Notes: generated from the letters alone by a model not told the origin. DNA of 56,139 nt from an uncultured bacterium (GCA_903882905.1 CAIRYW010000017.1:1-56139); one strand, 5' to 3'. Numbered from the stretch's first letter, positions 28,067-38,952 are shown. Numbers and translations are program-made.

Positions 28067-29284
28067 TTAGTAGTTCTTTAATCTACCTACATTATCGTGA
28101 AGACGAATCTTTTCGAGAGCTTTAGCTTCGATTTGGCGAATTCTTTCTCGGGTTACAGCAAAAGTTTTTCCTACTTCTTCAAGGGTGTGCTGAATTCCAT
28201 CAAGGAGTCCGTGTCGCATTTCAAGAATTCTTCTTTCTTTTTCTGAGAGGTCATCAAGAATTTGTCCAACTTGGTCTTTAAGAATTCTCTGTGATGAATC
28301 TTGATCTGGAGATGGAATTTTTTCATCAGCAATAAAGTCTCCGTAAGTTGTTTTTTCATCACCATCATCTCCAACCGGAGTATCGAGTGATACTGTTGTT
28401 TGATCGATCTTTTCAATTTGGTAAACCTTATCAACATCTAGCCCCATTTCCACTGCAATTTCTTCTGGCATTGGATCTCGGCCTAAATCTTGAGAAAGTC
28501 TTCTTACAACTTGCTTGTATTTTGCGATTGTCTCCACCATGTGCACAGGAACTCGGATAGTTCGAGATTGATCTGCAAGAGCACGAGTAATTGATTGTCT
28601 AATCCACCAAGTCGCGTATGTTGAAAACTTATAACCTTTTGTCCAATCGAATTTATCAACGGCTTTAAATAAACCTAGGTTTCCTTCTTGAATAAGATCA
28701 AGTAATGTTAAATCTGGACTTCTTCCAACATATTTTTTTGCAATGGAAACAACAAGACGAAGGTTTGCTTTGGCAAGCAAGTTTTTCGCTTCCTCATCTC
28801 CATCCTGAATTCTTTTTGCTAAATCTTTTTCTTCGGCTGCGTGAATCAATGGATACTGACCAATTTCTTTGAGGTACATCTGGATTGAGTCGTAATTTTC
28901 TCTTTTGCTTCCATATTTTTTCAAAAAATCATCTTCAGTAGTTTTTATATCAAGAAAACCGCCTCCTTCGAGAATATCAATTCCTGCCGAAGTTAATCTT
29001 TCGTACAAAGAATCAAGAAAAACAACATCATCCTCAATTGTAGGAAAACTTTTCAAAATCTCATCATATGTGATGAACCCCCTCTCCTTACCCTTACCAA
29101 TAAGTAAAATAGCTTTTTTTTCTGAATCCTGATTCTTTTTTGATGCAGAAATTTTGGCAACTTTTTTTGCTTTTGGCGCTTTTTTTGCTTTAACTTTTAT
29201 TTTCTTAACTTTTTTTACAATTTTCTTTGCTGGTTTTTTAACTTGCTTTTTGGACTTTATTTTTTTTGTTGTTTTTTTCTTCAT
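28067..29284 (-). CDS. rpoD: Primary sigma-70 factor with Lys-rich N-terminal tail
   Basis: [69 protein letters not shown]-type region 4. Confidence 0.95.
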   Translation of the reverse strand: MKKKTTKKIKSKKQVKKPAKKIVKKVKKIKVKAKKAPKAKKVAKISASKKNQDSEKKAILLIGKGKERGFITYDEILKSFPTIEDDVVFLDSLYERLTSAGIDILEGGGFLDIKTTEDDFLKKYGSKRENYDSIQMYLKEIGQYPLIHAAEEKDLAKRIQDGDEEAKNLLAKANLRLVVSIAKKYVGRSPDLTLLDLIQEGNLGLFKAVDKFDWTKGYKFSTYATWWIRQSITRALADQSRTIRVPVHMVETIAKYKQVVRRLSQDLGRDPMPEEIAVEMGLDVDKVYQIEKIDQTTVSLDTPVGDDGDEKTTYGDFIADEKIPSPDQDSSQRILKDQVGQILDDLSEKERRILEMRHGLLDGIQHTLEEVGKTFAVTRERIRQIEAKALEKIRLHDNVGRLKNY

Positions 29285-29296
29285 AAATTCTTTTAA

Positions 29297-30976
29297 TTAT
29301 CGAATAATATTATATTTTTTTGAAAGGTTTGAGAGATTAAGTGATATCTCTTGAAACTCTCGAAGCAGTCGACTTTCTTCTTCCTTATCTTTCACTGCTT
29401 CGGCTTTCTTTAATCTTTCAATTGATTTGGATAATTTTTCTCTTAAAATTTCGTCCTCTAACATGAAAAGGGCTTCGTTTTGGTAATAATCTAAATTCTC
29501 TGATCCATAATTCATCTTACCTTCAAAATAAATTTCATCTTTCTCTTCTTCTGGGAGGGATTCAAGACCAGTAAGATTCAAAATTTTCTTCCCAAACTCT
29601 TCTGCTTTTTCCTTATCCAATTCCCTCAAAACAAATAAAACTGAAAGAGCTTTTCGAAGGTAACTTTTACCTTTCGAAACATTAATATTTTTGGGCGGTG
29701 AACTTGAAATTTGCTCAATTGTAATTTTTTGCATCTCGTCCCGTAAAGCTCCTTCAGGAAGACTAAACTCCAAACTAACTTTTGCTAAGACTCTTGATTG
29801 GTCAATCGAACTTTCAATAGATCTTGCAAGTGGTAATATTTGAGACTTCAAAATTGTATCCGCCTCGCTACTTTTACCTTCAGTAATTTTTTTCTTTGCA
29901 ATTGAAAGAAAGTAATCAATCACACTTGGTGCTTCCCCGATAATTTTTTGCCAAGCTTTAGGATCAGTCTTAACAATATCTGCTGGGTCTTTTCCTCCAC
30001 TTATAACTGATGCTTTAACAAAAAAGCTTTTCTCTAGAGCCATTAAAGCCGCTCTGAAAGAAGCATTAACTCCAGCAGGATCTGAATCAAAAGAAATGAC
30101 AAGTGTATCTGTAATTCTTTTTAAATAAGTCAGGTGGTCGTAAGTGAGACTTGTACCACTAGTTGCAACAGTGTTTAAGACTCCTGCTTGATGACTCATG
30201 ATTAAATCCATCTGCCCTTCAACAAGCACTGCAAACTTTTTTTCTCTGATAGAATTTTTTGCAAAATTAATTCCATAGAGTGTTTTACTCTTTTCAAATA
30301 TCGGCGTTTCTGGACTGTTTATATATTTTGCTTCTTCACTTTCATTTTTAAGGATTCTTCCAGAAAAAGCTACAACTCTTCCGCTTGCGTCAAAAATTGG
30401 AAACATAATTCTTCCGCGGAATGCATCATAATTTCCTTTTGGTCCTTTTTTTGTAAGACCAGCAAGAAACAAATCATTTTCACTCCACCTTTTCCCTAAA
30501 CTTGTGATTAGTGAATGCCATTCATCTGGTGCAAATCCTACTCTAAATTGTTTTAGGGATTCAATTGATACTCCTCTGTCTTTCAAATAAATTAAAGCCT
30601 CTTTTGAATCACGAAGATTACGCTCAAAAAAAACAGTCGCATCTTCCATAATTTCAAAAAGTCTCTCTCGTTCACTTTTTTCTTTTATGTTTTCTCTTTC
30701 AATTGGAACCCCTGCTCTTTCAGCAAGAATTTTTAGTGCTCCTAAAAAATCCAAAGCCTCTATCTCTTCGACAAATGAAAAAATATCTCCTTTTTGGCCG
30801 CAACCGAAACAATAATAAGTATTTCTCTCCGGAGATACGAAAAAGGAAGCAGATTTTTCCTGATGGAATGGACATCTAGCTTTGAGGTAGGTTCCTGCTT
30901 TTTCGAGCGTAATATAGGAACCTACCACTTCTTCAATAGATAATTTTTCTTTTATTTTTTCTACTGTGGAGGACAT
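29297..30976 (-). CDS. dnaG: DNA primase
   Basis: Zinc finger CPFHQEKSASFFVSPERNTYYCFGCGQKGD; TOPRIM VEGQMDLIMSHQAG, SFDSDPAG. Confidence 0.96.
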   Translation of the reverse strand: MSSTVEKIKEKLSIEEVVGSYITLEKAGTYLKARCPFHQEKSASFFVSPERNTYYCFGCGQKGDIFSFVEEIEALDFLGALKILAERAGVPIERENIKEKSERERLFEIMEDATVFFERNLRDSKEALIYLKDRGVSIESLKQFRVGFAPDEWHSLITSLGKRWSENDLFLAGLTKKGPKGNYDAFRGRIMFPIFDASGRVVAFSGRILKNESEEAKYINSPETPIFEKSKTLYGINFAKNSIREKKFAVLVEGQMDLIMSHQAGVLNTVATSGTSLTYDHLTYLKRITDTLVISFDSDPAGVNASFRAALMALEKSFFVKASVISGGKDPADIVKTDPKAWQKIIGEAPSVIDYFLSIAKKKITEGKSSEADTILKSQILPLARSIESSIDQSRVLAKVSLEFSLPEGALRDEMQKITIEQISSSPPKNINVSKGKSYLRKALSVLFVLRELDKEKAEEFGKKILNLTGLESLPEEEKDEIYFEGKMNYGSENLDYYQNEALFMLEDEILREKLSKSIERLKKAEAVKDKEEESRLLREFQEISLNLSNLSKKYNIIR

Positions 30977-31035
30977 TTAATTTTTGCGAAGCAAAAAACC
31001 TAACAACTTAAAACTATAAACTCAAAACTAATTTT

Positions 31036-34000
31036 CTATTCCCCTTGAATTTCGTCTCTGTAAGTTGCCTGAAGATTCTCAATCATTTTTGATTTCTCAC
31101 TTCCCTTGAATCCTGTTCCTGCTGGGATTAGTCTTCCTAGAATTACGTTTTCCATAAGACCATTAAGTCTATCCTCTGCACCTTGAGCAGCTGATTGAAT
31201 CAACACTCTAGTTGTATGCTGGAATGAAGCCGCAGAAAGAAAACTCTGTCGTGATAGAGAAACATCGGTGATTCCAAGAACAATCTGATCTGCTTTTGCT
31301 TCCTCAAGTCCTGCAGCTTTCATTTTCTCATTTTCTTCAAATAGTTCACTCCATTCAATTATAGCGCCTTCTGCAAATACAGTGTCTCCAGCTTTTTTAA
31401 CTTTTAGTCTTCCAAACATTTGACGAACGATTACTTCAATATGTTTTCTTGAAACAGCTTCCCCTTGAAGTTCGTAAAGTTTTTTAATTTCAGAAATAAT
31501 ATAATTCTCAGTTATTTCTTTTCCAGCGTATTTGAATAGATCATCAATATCAGCTGAACCGTCTGTTAGAAGTTCACCTTTCTTTACATTATCTCCAACT
31601 TTTACTAGAGGCATTCTAAGTCTGTGTACTTCGTATTCAATAGCAGCCGCTTTTTTGACTTTACTTTTTTCTTCAAGTTCTGGAATGATAACAATTTTCT
31701 TTTCTTTTCTTCCATCAGTAACTTCTGAAACAACTCCACTTACTTTTGATATTACAGCAGGATTTTTTGGTTTTCTCTTTTCAAAAACTTCTTCCACTCT
31801 AGGCAAACCTTGAGTGATATCTCCACCAATCTGCGCAGTTCCTCCTGAGTGAAATGTTCTCATTGTCAGCTGAGTACCAGGCTCTCCGATAGCTTGTGCA
31901 GCCACAGTTCCAACAGCTTCTCCTAAATCAATTAATTTATTTCTTCCGAGATCCAATCCGTAACATTTTGCACAGATTCCTCCTCTTGATTTACATGTAA
32001 GTGGAGAACGTGCAAACACTTCACTGACTCCTGATTTTTCAATTATTTGTGCATCATCATCTGTAATAAGATGACCTTTTGCAAAAATTTCTTCTCCCTT
32101 GGCATCCTTAAGATCATCTGCCAAAACTCTTCCTCTAATACTCTTTGAGATTGGAGATTCAATTCCAGACGCTGTTTCTTTTTTAAGAATAATTCCTTCT
32201 TTAGTTCCACAATCTTCACTTGTAATGATAACATCTTGAGCTGCAACGAAAAGTCTTCTTGTTAGATATCCCGCTTTAGCAGTGTTCAGAGCTGTATCTG
32301 TAAGACCTTTTCTTGATCCGTGAGTTGTAATGAAGTATTCAATTGGATTTAATCCTTCTTTTGATGAAGACAGAATTGGGAATTCAATTGTTTCTCCTGC
32401 GGTATTTTGAATCAAACCTTTCATTCCAGACATTTGTGTTATTTGAGAAAGAGAACCTCTGGCACCAGATTTCCACATATCATAAACAGAACTCTTTTTA
32501 TCCATGTTTTCAGGAATAATTTTTTCGATTTCTGCTTTTGCTCCGTGCCAAATTTCAATATTTTTTCTAATTCTTTCTTCTTCGGACAAAAGACCTTCGT
32601 TGAATTGATTAATTGCTTCTTCTTCCTTTAACTTTGATTTTGCAATAATCGCTTTCTTTCCTTCTGGAACTTTGATGTCATCAATACCCCAAGTTGTACC
32701 TGAAAGAGTTACATATTTGAAACCAAAAGCCTTGATCTTATCCAGAATTGGAGGAAGGTTTGCAATACCGTATTTTGACATCAAGTCTGACATCAATGCG
32801 GCCATAGCTTTTTTATCAATTTCTTTATTTAAGAATGGATATTCTTCTGGCAATAATTCGTTGAATAGAATTCTTCCAACAGATGTTTCAATCATTTCTT
32901 CTGCAATGTTTTCGAATTTCTTTGTGTTTGGCTTTCTAACCAAAACCTTCGCTCTAAATGAAAGATTGTCGAAGTTAAAAGTTGCGATTGCTCCTGATGG
33001 ACCGCTGAAATATTTTCCTTCTCCTTTTTCTCCAGGAACAATTGTCGTCATCCAATAAGCTCCGAGCACAATGTCGAGTTTATCAACTGATGCAATTAGG
33101 TTTCCACTACCTGGTTTAAGAACGTTTTTGTCAGAAGCCATGATTTCACGAGCTTCAAGTTGTGCTTCTTCAGAAAGAGGAACGTGAACTGCCATTTGGT
33201 CTCCGTCGAAGTCGGCGTTGAACGCGGTACAAACAAGTGGATGAACACGAATAGCATTACCTTCAATCAAAATTGGTTTGAAAGCCTGAATACCTAATCT
33301 GTGCAATGTTGGAGCACGGTTTAGAAGAACATATTTATTTTTGATTACTTCTTCAAGAATTTCCCAAACTTCTGGAGCACTATCTTCAATCAATCTTGAA
33401 GCTCCTCTTATGTTGTAAGCAAGTTCTCTCTTTAGAATTTGAGCGACAACGAAAGGTCTGAAAAGTTCAAGAGCCATGTGTTTTGGAAGTCCACATTCAT
33501 TTAATTTCAAATCTGGTCCAACAACGATTACAGAACGTCCAGAATAATCTACTCGTTTTCCAAGAAGATTTTGTCTGAAAAGTCCTCGCTTGCCTTTCAA
33601 GTTATCTGAAAGAGATTTAAGTGGGCGTCTCTGAAGTTGTCCTAGACCTACAAAAGAATTTCCACCATGTCTGATTGAGTTATCAATAAGCACGTCAACT
33701 GCTTCCTGAAGAATTCTTTTTTCATTTCTAAGAATTACGTCAGGTGCATTAATTTCTTTAAGTTTCTTTAATCGATTATTTCTGTTGATTACTCTTCTAT
33801 ATAGATCGTTAACATCTGATGTTGCGTGTCTTCCTCCATCTAGGGCAACCATCGGTCGAAGTGCAGCTGGAATAACTGGAATTGCAGAAAGGAACATCCA
33901 TTCTGGTTTGATATTTGCTTCTATCATTCCCTTAATAATTCCAAGTCTTCTATTGATCTTATCTCTGTCTTGAGCACCAGCTTCTAGAATATCTTTTTCA

Positions 34001-34704
34001 AGTTCTGTTTTTAATTTTTTAAGATCTAAACTTTTGAATAGGTTATAAATAGCTTCAGCTCCGATTGATGCTTCAAAAATTGTTCCATATTTTAGAGAAA
34101 ACTTGTGATAGTTAATCTCATCAAGAACTTTTCCAACTTTGATGCTTTCAATTTCACCTTTTGTTGTTAAGAATAATTCTTTGATTGCATCCTTTGTTTT
34201 GTCGTCCTGAATATTCTTTAGTTTATTTTTGAATTCTCCATCGAGGTCAGTTAGAATTCTTCTCTTTTCATTTTCATTTATTTTTGTGACAAGGTATCCT
34301 GCAAAGTAGACAACTTTTTCTACTTCTGATGATTGTACTCCAAGAATTAGAGAAATCCTTGATGGCATTGAACGCAAGAACCATATGTGGGCAACCGGTG
34401 TTGCTAGCTCAATGTGTCCCATTCTTTCACGTCGCACAATTGATCTTGTTATTTCAACTCCACATTTTTCACAAACAATTCCTTTATATCTAATTCCTTT
34501 GTATTTTCCACAATAACACTCAAAGTCTTTATCTGGACCGAAGATTTTTTCATCAAACAAACCATTTTTTTCTGATCTCTGAGTTCTGTAGTTCATTGTC
34601 TCAGGTTTTGTAACCTCACCATAAGACCATTCTCTGATTCTCTCAGGAGAAGCAACTTTGATGCCTATTGAGTCGAAATTTTGAAATTCTTTTTTCTTTA
34701 TCAT
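31036..34704 (-). CDS. rpoC: RNA polymerase subunit beta'
   Basis: NADFDGDQMAVHVPLS, CGKYKGIRYKGIVCEKCGVEIT, GEPGTQLTMRTFHSGG. Confidence 0.99.
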   Translation of the reverse strand: MIKKKEFQNFDSIGIKVASPERIREWSYGEVTKPETMNYRTQRSEKNGLFDEKIFGPDKDFECYCGKYKGIRYKGIVCEKCGVEITRSIVRRERMGHIELATPVAHIWFLRSMPSRISLILGVQSSEVEKVVYFAGYLVTKINENEKRRILTDLDGEFKNKLKNIQDDKTKDAIKELFLTTKGEIESIKVGKVLDEINYHKFSLKYGTIFEASIGAEAIYNLFKSLDLKKLKTELEKDILEAGAQDRDKINRRLGIIKGMIEANIKPEWMFLSAIPVIPAALRPMVALDGGRHATSDVNDLYRRVINRNNRLKKLKEINAPDVILRNEKRILQEAVDVLIDNSIRHGGNSFVGLGQLQRRPLKSLSDNLKGKRGLFRQNLLGKRVDYSGRSVIVVGPDLKLNECGLPKHMALELFRPFVVAQILKRELAYNIRGASRLIEDSAPEVWEILEEVIKNKYVLLNRAPTLHRLGIQAFKPILIEGNAIRVHPLVCTAFNADFDGDQMAVHVPLSEEAQLEAREIMASDKNVLKPGSGNLIASVDKLDIVLGAYWMTTIVPGEKGEGKYFSGPSGAIATFNFDNLSFRAKVLVRKPNTKKFENIAEEMIETSVGRILFNELLPEEYPFLNKEIDKKAMAALMSDLMSKYGIANLPPILDKIKAFGFKYVTLSGTTWGIDDIKVPEGKKAIIAKSKLKEEEAINQFNEGLLSEEERIRKNIEIWHGAKAEIEKIIPENMDKKSSVYDMWKSGARGSLSQITQMSGMKGLIQNTAGETIEFPILSSSKEGLNPIEYFITTHGSRKGLTDTALNTAKAGYLTRRLFVAAQDVIITSEDCGTKEGIILKKETASGIESPISKSIRGRVLADDLKDAKGEEIFAKGHLITDDDAQIIEKSGVSEVFARSPLTCKSRGGICAKCYGLDLGRNKLIDLGEAVGTVAAQAIGEPGTQLTMRTFHSGGTAQIGGDITQGLPRVEEVFEKRKPKNPAVISKVSGVVSEVTDGRKEKKIVIIPELEEKSKVKKAAAIEYEVHRLRMPLVKVGDNVKKGELLTDGSADIDDLFKYAGKEITENYIISEIKKLYELQGEAVSRKHIEVIVRQMFGRLKVKKAGDTVFAEGAIIEWSELFEENEKMKAAGLEEAKADQIVLGITDVSLSRQSFLSAASFQHTTRVLIQSAAQGAEDRLNGLMENVILGRLIPAGTGFKGSEKSKMIENLQATYRDEIQGE

Positions 34705-34722
34705 AGTGATTATGGTTATTGA

Positions 34723-37700
34723 TTAATTTTTTTCTGAACCTCTTTCAGGTTTTGAATTTTCTTTCGACTTTCCTAGAACTACATCCAGCGCCAATCCTCT
34801 AAGGTTTGCAAGAAGTACGTTAAATGATGCTGGAGAATTGTGATTTACTATTCTTTCCCCTCTTACGATTGCATCGAATGTTGCAGATCTTCCTTGAATA
34901 TCATCTGATTTAACTGTAAGAATTTCTCGTAGCATATATGAAACTCCGTGTCCCAAAAGGGCCCAGACTTCCATTTCTCCAAATCTTTGTCCTCCATTTT
35001 GTGCCTTTCCTCCAAGTGGTTGCTGAGTAATCAAAGAGTACGGACCAATTGATCTCATGTGTATCTTGTCTTCTACCATGTGGTGCAGTTTCAAAATATA
35101 CATATATCCAACAGCAACGTCTTGTCCAAAAACTAGACCAGTTCTTCCATCAAAAAGTTTCATTTTTCCGTTTTCATTGAAACCTGCTTTTTTAAGTTCA
35201 TCTTTAATTTCTGTATCTGTTGCTCCAGCAAAAGGAGGAACAATTGCCTGATAGTTAAGTGCGTTTGCAGCAAGACCTAAGTGAATTTCTAGAATTTGTC
35301 CTAGGTTCATACGTGAAGGCACTCCAAGTGGTGTAAGAACAACATCAATTGGTGTTCCATCAGCCATATAAGGCATATCTTCTTCTGGAAGAACAATTGA
35401 GATAACACCTTTGTTTCCGTGTCGTCCTGCAAGCTTGTCTCCAACTGAAATATTTCTTAACTGTGCGATTTCAATGTGAATTCTTTTGATAATTCCACTT
35501 TCTAATTTATCTCCATTCTCTCTTGAGAAAACTTTTACACCGATGATTCTTCCTCTCTTTCCGTTTTCCATTCTCTTTGATGTATCCTTTACATCGCGAG
35601 CTTTTTCTCCAAAAATAGATCGGAGCAATCTTTCTTCTGGTGTTAGTTGTGTTTCACCTTTTGGTGTAATTTTTCCAACAAGAATATCTCCAGGGCGAAC
35701 TTCTGCTCCAACTCTAATGATTCCGTCCTCATCCAAGTTTCGAAGTTTTAATTCTCCAACGTTTGGAATATCGTGTGTTGTAACTTCGGGACCAAGTTTT
35801 GTGTCACGGACGTTTACAACAAATTCTTCAACGTGAATTGAAGTAAATTTACTTTCTTTAACTAATTTTTGTGAAATGACAATAGCATCTTCATAGTTTT
35901 GTCCTGCCCATGTCATGAAGGCAACAAGAACGTTTTGCCCAATGGCCATTTCTCCATCAACAGTTGTTGATGTATCTGCCAAAACACTATCTTTAGAAAC
36001 TTTTTCTCCAACAGAGACAGTAGGTCTTTGGTGAAAAGCAGTAAATTGGTTTGTTCTTTCAAAATGAGCTAAGTTGTATTCTTTTTCTTTTCTTCCATAT
36101 TTAACAGTCACTTTCTTTGAATCAACAGTTGATACAACTCCTTCATCTTCTGCCAAAATTACTCTACCTGTATCGAATGCTGCCTTTTTTTCTATACCAG
36201 TTGCAACAAGTGGAGCTTCAGGAATTACACAAGGCACTGCTTGTTTCTGCATGTTTGATGCCATAAGTGCTCTGTTTGCTTCATCGTGGTTTAGGAAAGG
36301 AATCATAGAAGTTGCAATAGAAAAAGCCTGATTTGTTGCGACATCCATAAGATCTACTTTGTCTCTGTTGATGTATCCTGGCTTTCCTTTAATACGAACT
36401 TCTACTTTTTCAACTGTAATATTTCCTTTTTCATCAACTGGAGTTGCGGCGTGAGCAATAATATAGCCTTCTTCTTCAAGAGCATTCATATAAGAAACGT
36501 CTTTTGTGACATGTCCATTTTTTACTTTTGCATATGGAGTTTCAATCATTCCGAATTCATTTACTCTTGCATATGAAGAAAGGTGAAGTACCAATCCAAT
36601 GTTTGGACCTTCAGGTGTGTGAATAGGACAAATTCTTCCATAGTGAGAAGTGTGAACGTCACGAACTTCAAAACCAGCTCTTTCTCGTGTAAGTCCACCG
36701 GGACCCAAAGCAGAAACTGTTCTTAAGTGTTCAAGTTCTGTAAGTACGTTTTCCTGCTGCATAAATTGTGACAGCTGGTTTGTTGTAAAAAATTCTTTGA
36801 TTCTTGCTTGAAGTGGTCTAGGAGAAATAAATTGCACAGGAAGATTTGATTCAGTATCAATTGTAGACATTCTGTTTTGAATGTTTCGCTTGATTTGAGT
36901 CATACCAACTCTAATTTTTTGTTGCAATAATTCTCCAACATAACGCACTCTTCTTGAACCTAGGTGATCAATATCATCAGCATTTGCTTCACCGTTTGAG
37001 TTCAAAAATGCAAGGTGATTAATTATTGTTACAAGATCATCCAAGCTTAGAGTTTTTTGTGTAAGAGATTTTTCATCCATTCCCTTCTCAAATCTCTTAT
37101 TAAATCTATGTCGTCCAACTCTTGAAAGATCATAGCGCTCTCCATCAAAAAGACTTGCGACAAATTCTCTCGCATTTTCTGCTGTTGCTAAATCTCCGTC
37201 TCTTTGTCTTTTGTGAATTTCAATAAGTGATTCTTCTTGAGTTTTTGTGTGATCTTTTGCAAGAGTTGCTTCAATATGTTTTCTGACTCCTTCATCTTTA
37301 AAAGCTTTCAAGATATCCTCAGTTGTCTTAAGTCCAAAAGCTCTAAGTAAGCATGTAATTGGGAATTTTCTCTTTCTGTCAATTCTTGCATATACAGCAC
37401 CATCAGCTTCACTTTCAATTTCTACCCAAGCACCTCTGGCTGGAATTATTTTTGCTCCAAAAAAGTTAAGCCCCTTTGATTCAGACATAGTAAAAAAGAC
37501 CCCAAAGGATCTTGCTAGCTGAGGAACAATAACTCTCTCAATACCATTAATAATAAAGGTACCGTGATCTGTCATTACAGGAAAATCAGCCAAAAATACC
37601 TCTTGCTCTTTTTCTGTACCTAAAATCTTATTCTTAAGTTTTACTATAACTTTTAGAGGGGCTTCAAGAGTAAGTTTGTTCTCTTTTGCATAACTTTCAT

Positions 37701-37932
37701 CAAACTTTGGCTCTCCCATATCAAATTTACCAAAACTGAATTCAAACTTCTTTCCTGAATAATCTGAAATTTTTCCAAATTCATCAAAAACTTCTTTGAG
37801 ACCTTTCTCAAGGAGAACTTTAAAAGAAGTTGTTTGTCCTTCCACTAGATTAGGAAGTTCAACTAATGGTTTCCTAAATCTTGAAAAAAACTTTTTGTTT
37901 TCGGTGTTGGCACTGACACCAGTTCTTATCGC
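34723..37932 (-). CDS. rpoB: RNA polymerase subunit beta
   Basis: SALGPGGLTRERAGFEVRDVHTSHYGRICPIHTPEGPNIGL, GRHGNKGVIS; likely start MAIRTGVSANTENKKFF at 37932 (ORF extends to 37962). Confidence 0.98.
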   Translation of the reverse strand, partial: AIRTGVSANTENKKFFSRFRKPLVELPNLVEGQTTSFKVLLEKGLKEVFDEFGKISDYSGKKFEFSFGKFDMGEPKFDESYAKENKLTLEAPLKVIVKLKNKILGTEKEQEVFLADFPVMTDHGTFIINGIERVIVPQLARSFGVFFTMSESKGLNFFGAKIIPARGAWVEIESEADGAVYARIDRKRKFPITCLLRAFGLKTTEDILKAFKDEGVRKHIEATLAKDHTKTQEESLIEIHKRQRDGDLATAENAREFVASLFDGERYDLSRVGRHRFNKRFEKGMDEKSLTQKTLSLDDLVTIINHLAFLNSNGEANADDIDHLGSRRVRYVGELLQQKIRVGMTQIKRNIQNRMSTIDTESNLPVQFISPRPLQARIKEFFTTNQLSQFMQQENVLTELEHLRTVSALGPGGLTRERAGFEVRDVHTSHYGRICPIHTPEGPNIGLVLHLSSYARVNEFGMIETPYAKVKNGHVTKDVSYMNALEEEGYIIAHAATPVDEKGNITVEKVEVRIKGKPGYINRDKVDLMDVATNQAFSIATSMIPFLNHDEANRALMASNMQKQAVPCVIPEAPLVATGIEKKAAFDTGRVILAEDEGVVSTVDSKKVTVKYGRKEKEYNLAHFERTNQFTAFHQRPTVSVGEKVSKDSVLADTSTTVDGEMAIGQNVLVAFMTWAGQNYEDAIVISQKLVKESKFTSIHVEEFVVNVRDTKLGPEVTTHDIPNVGELKLRNLDEDGIIRVGAEVRPGDILVGKITPKGETQLTPEERLLRSIFGEKARDVKDTSKRMENGKRGRIIGVKVFSRENGDKLESGIIKRIHIEIAQLRNISVGDKLAGRHGNKGVISIVLPEEDMPYMADGTPIDVVLTPLGVPSRMNLGQILEIHLGLAANALNYQAIVPPFAGATDTEIKDELKKAGFNENGKMKLFDGRTGLVFGQDVAVGYMYILKLHHMVEDKIHMRSIGPYSLITQQPLGGKAQNGGQRFGEMEVWALLGHGVSYMLREILTVKSDDIQGRSATFDAIVRGERIVNHNSPASFNVLLANLRGLALDVVLGKSKENSKPERGSEKN

Positions 37933-38185
37933 CATGATCTTATCCTTTTCGATTGTGGTCATATTTTTTTATGCCGAGCTTTGAACAATTAAAAAGCAAA
38001 AAGAGAAAATTACAAAAAATTCTTTTTTCGCTTTCAATTATCCGAGACGCCGGAAAGATTATTATGATTATCTATTTATAAAATAAATCGCGATTTGACA
38101 ACCATAACACAATCTTTCACGAATTCGCATGATTATACTACTATATTTATATAGCGCAACATTGACATTACCTAGATATTAATGG

Positions 38186-38914
38186 CTAATGAGTTTTTCG
38201 CCATTCCTCAATATCCTTATGGTTACCAGACAAAAGAACCTTTGGTACCTTATATTTCTTCCCTTTATAAGCTATTACTTCAGGACGAGTGTACATCTCA
38301 CTTGAGGCTTCCCTTTCTTCTTCTCTAGAATCAAAGTTTCCTAAAACTCCCTCAATTTGGCGCGAAATAGAATCAATCAAAATCATTGCTGGAATTTCCC
38401 CACCAGTAAGCACATATGGACCGACGGAAATATTTTCCATTTTAAAAATCTTTTTTACACGAGAATCTATTCCTTCATATCTACCACAAATTAAAATAAT
38501 ATCAGAATATTTTTTTACAGAATTTTTAGCATATTTAGTATCAAAGTTTTTTCCATCTGGAGAGAAGAATACAATTTTAGGTGCGAGTTTTGAGTTGCGA
38601 GTTTTGAGGACTATCTTTTTCGATTTTTTCTCTAACCTCGCACCTCGCACCTCGCACCTTCTTAAAGCCACTTCAATGGCCTTAAGAACCGGCTCTGCTT
38701 CTATCACCATCCCTGGACCTCCGCCGTAAGGTTTGTTGTCTACTCTAAGATATGGCTTCTCTTTTCCTTTTTGAACTTTAGTTGGTTTTACAAAATCTCG
38801 TGGGTTATAGAAAAGAACTGAAATTTTCTTTTCGTTTATTGCTCGCGCCAAAATAGACTCGGAAAGGTACGAGTTAACTAAATCTGGAAATAATGTAATT
38901 ACGTGGAAACGCAT
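38186..38914 (-). CDS. trmD: tRNA (guanine-N1)-methyltransferase with repeat-containing insert
   Basis: VDNKPYGGGPGMVIEAEP, LICGRYEGIDSRV, YVLTGGEIPAMILIDSISR, YTRPEV, PKVLLSGNHKDIEEWR. Confidence 0.95.
   Translation of the reverse strand: MRFHVITLFPDLVNSYLSESILARAINEKKISVLFYNPRDFVKPTKVQKGKEKPYLRVDNKPYGGGPGMVIEAEPVLKAIEVALRRCEVRGARLEKKSKKIVLKTRNSKLAPKIVFFSPDGKNFDTKYAKNSVKKYSDIILICGRYEGIDSRVKKIFKMENISVGPYVLTGGEIPAMILIDSISRQIEGVLGNFDSREEEREASSEMYTRPEVIAYKGKKYKVPKVLLSGNHKDIEEWRKTH
38580..38659. repeat. Repeat-derived segment within trmD
   Basis: + strand GGTGCGAGTTTTGAGTTGCGAGTTTTGAG ... CCTCGCACCTCGCACCTCGCACC: two tandem-repeat blocks in inverted relation (GGTGCGAG vs CTCGCACC). Confidence 0.8.
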
Positions 38915-38932
38915 GTGTAGCTATCAGCTTTT

Positions 38933-38952
38933 AGCTGTTAGCTATTAGCTTA
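38933..38952. repeat. AGCT-rich degenerate tandem repeat
   Basis: AGCTATCAGCTTTTAGCTGTTAGCTATTAGCTTA upstream of trmD. Confidence 0.5.

Noticed and set aside
32672-33058. + strand 128-aa ORF antisense to rpoC
   Set aside because: Shadow ORF of rpoC.
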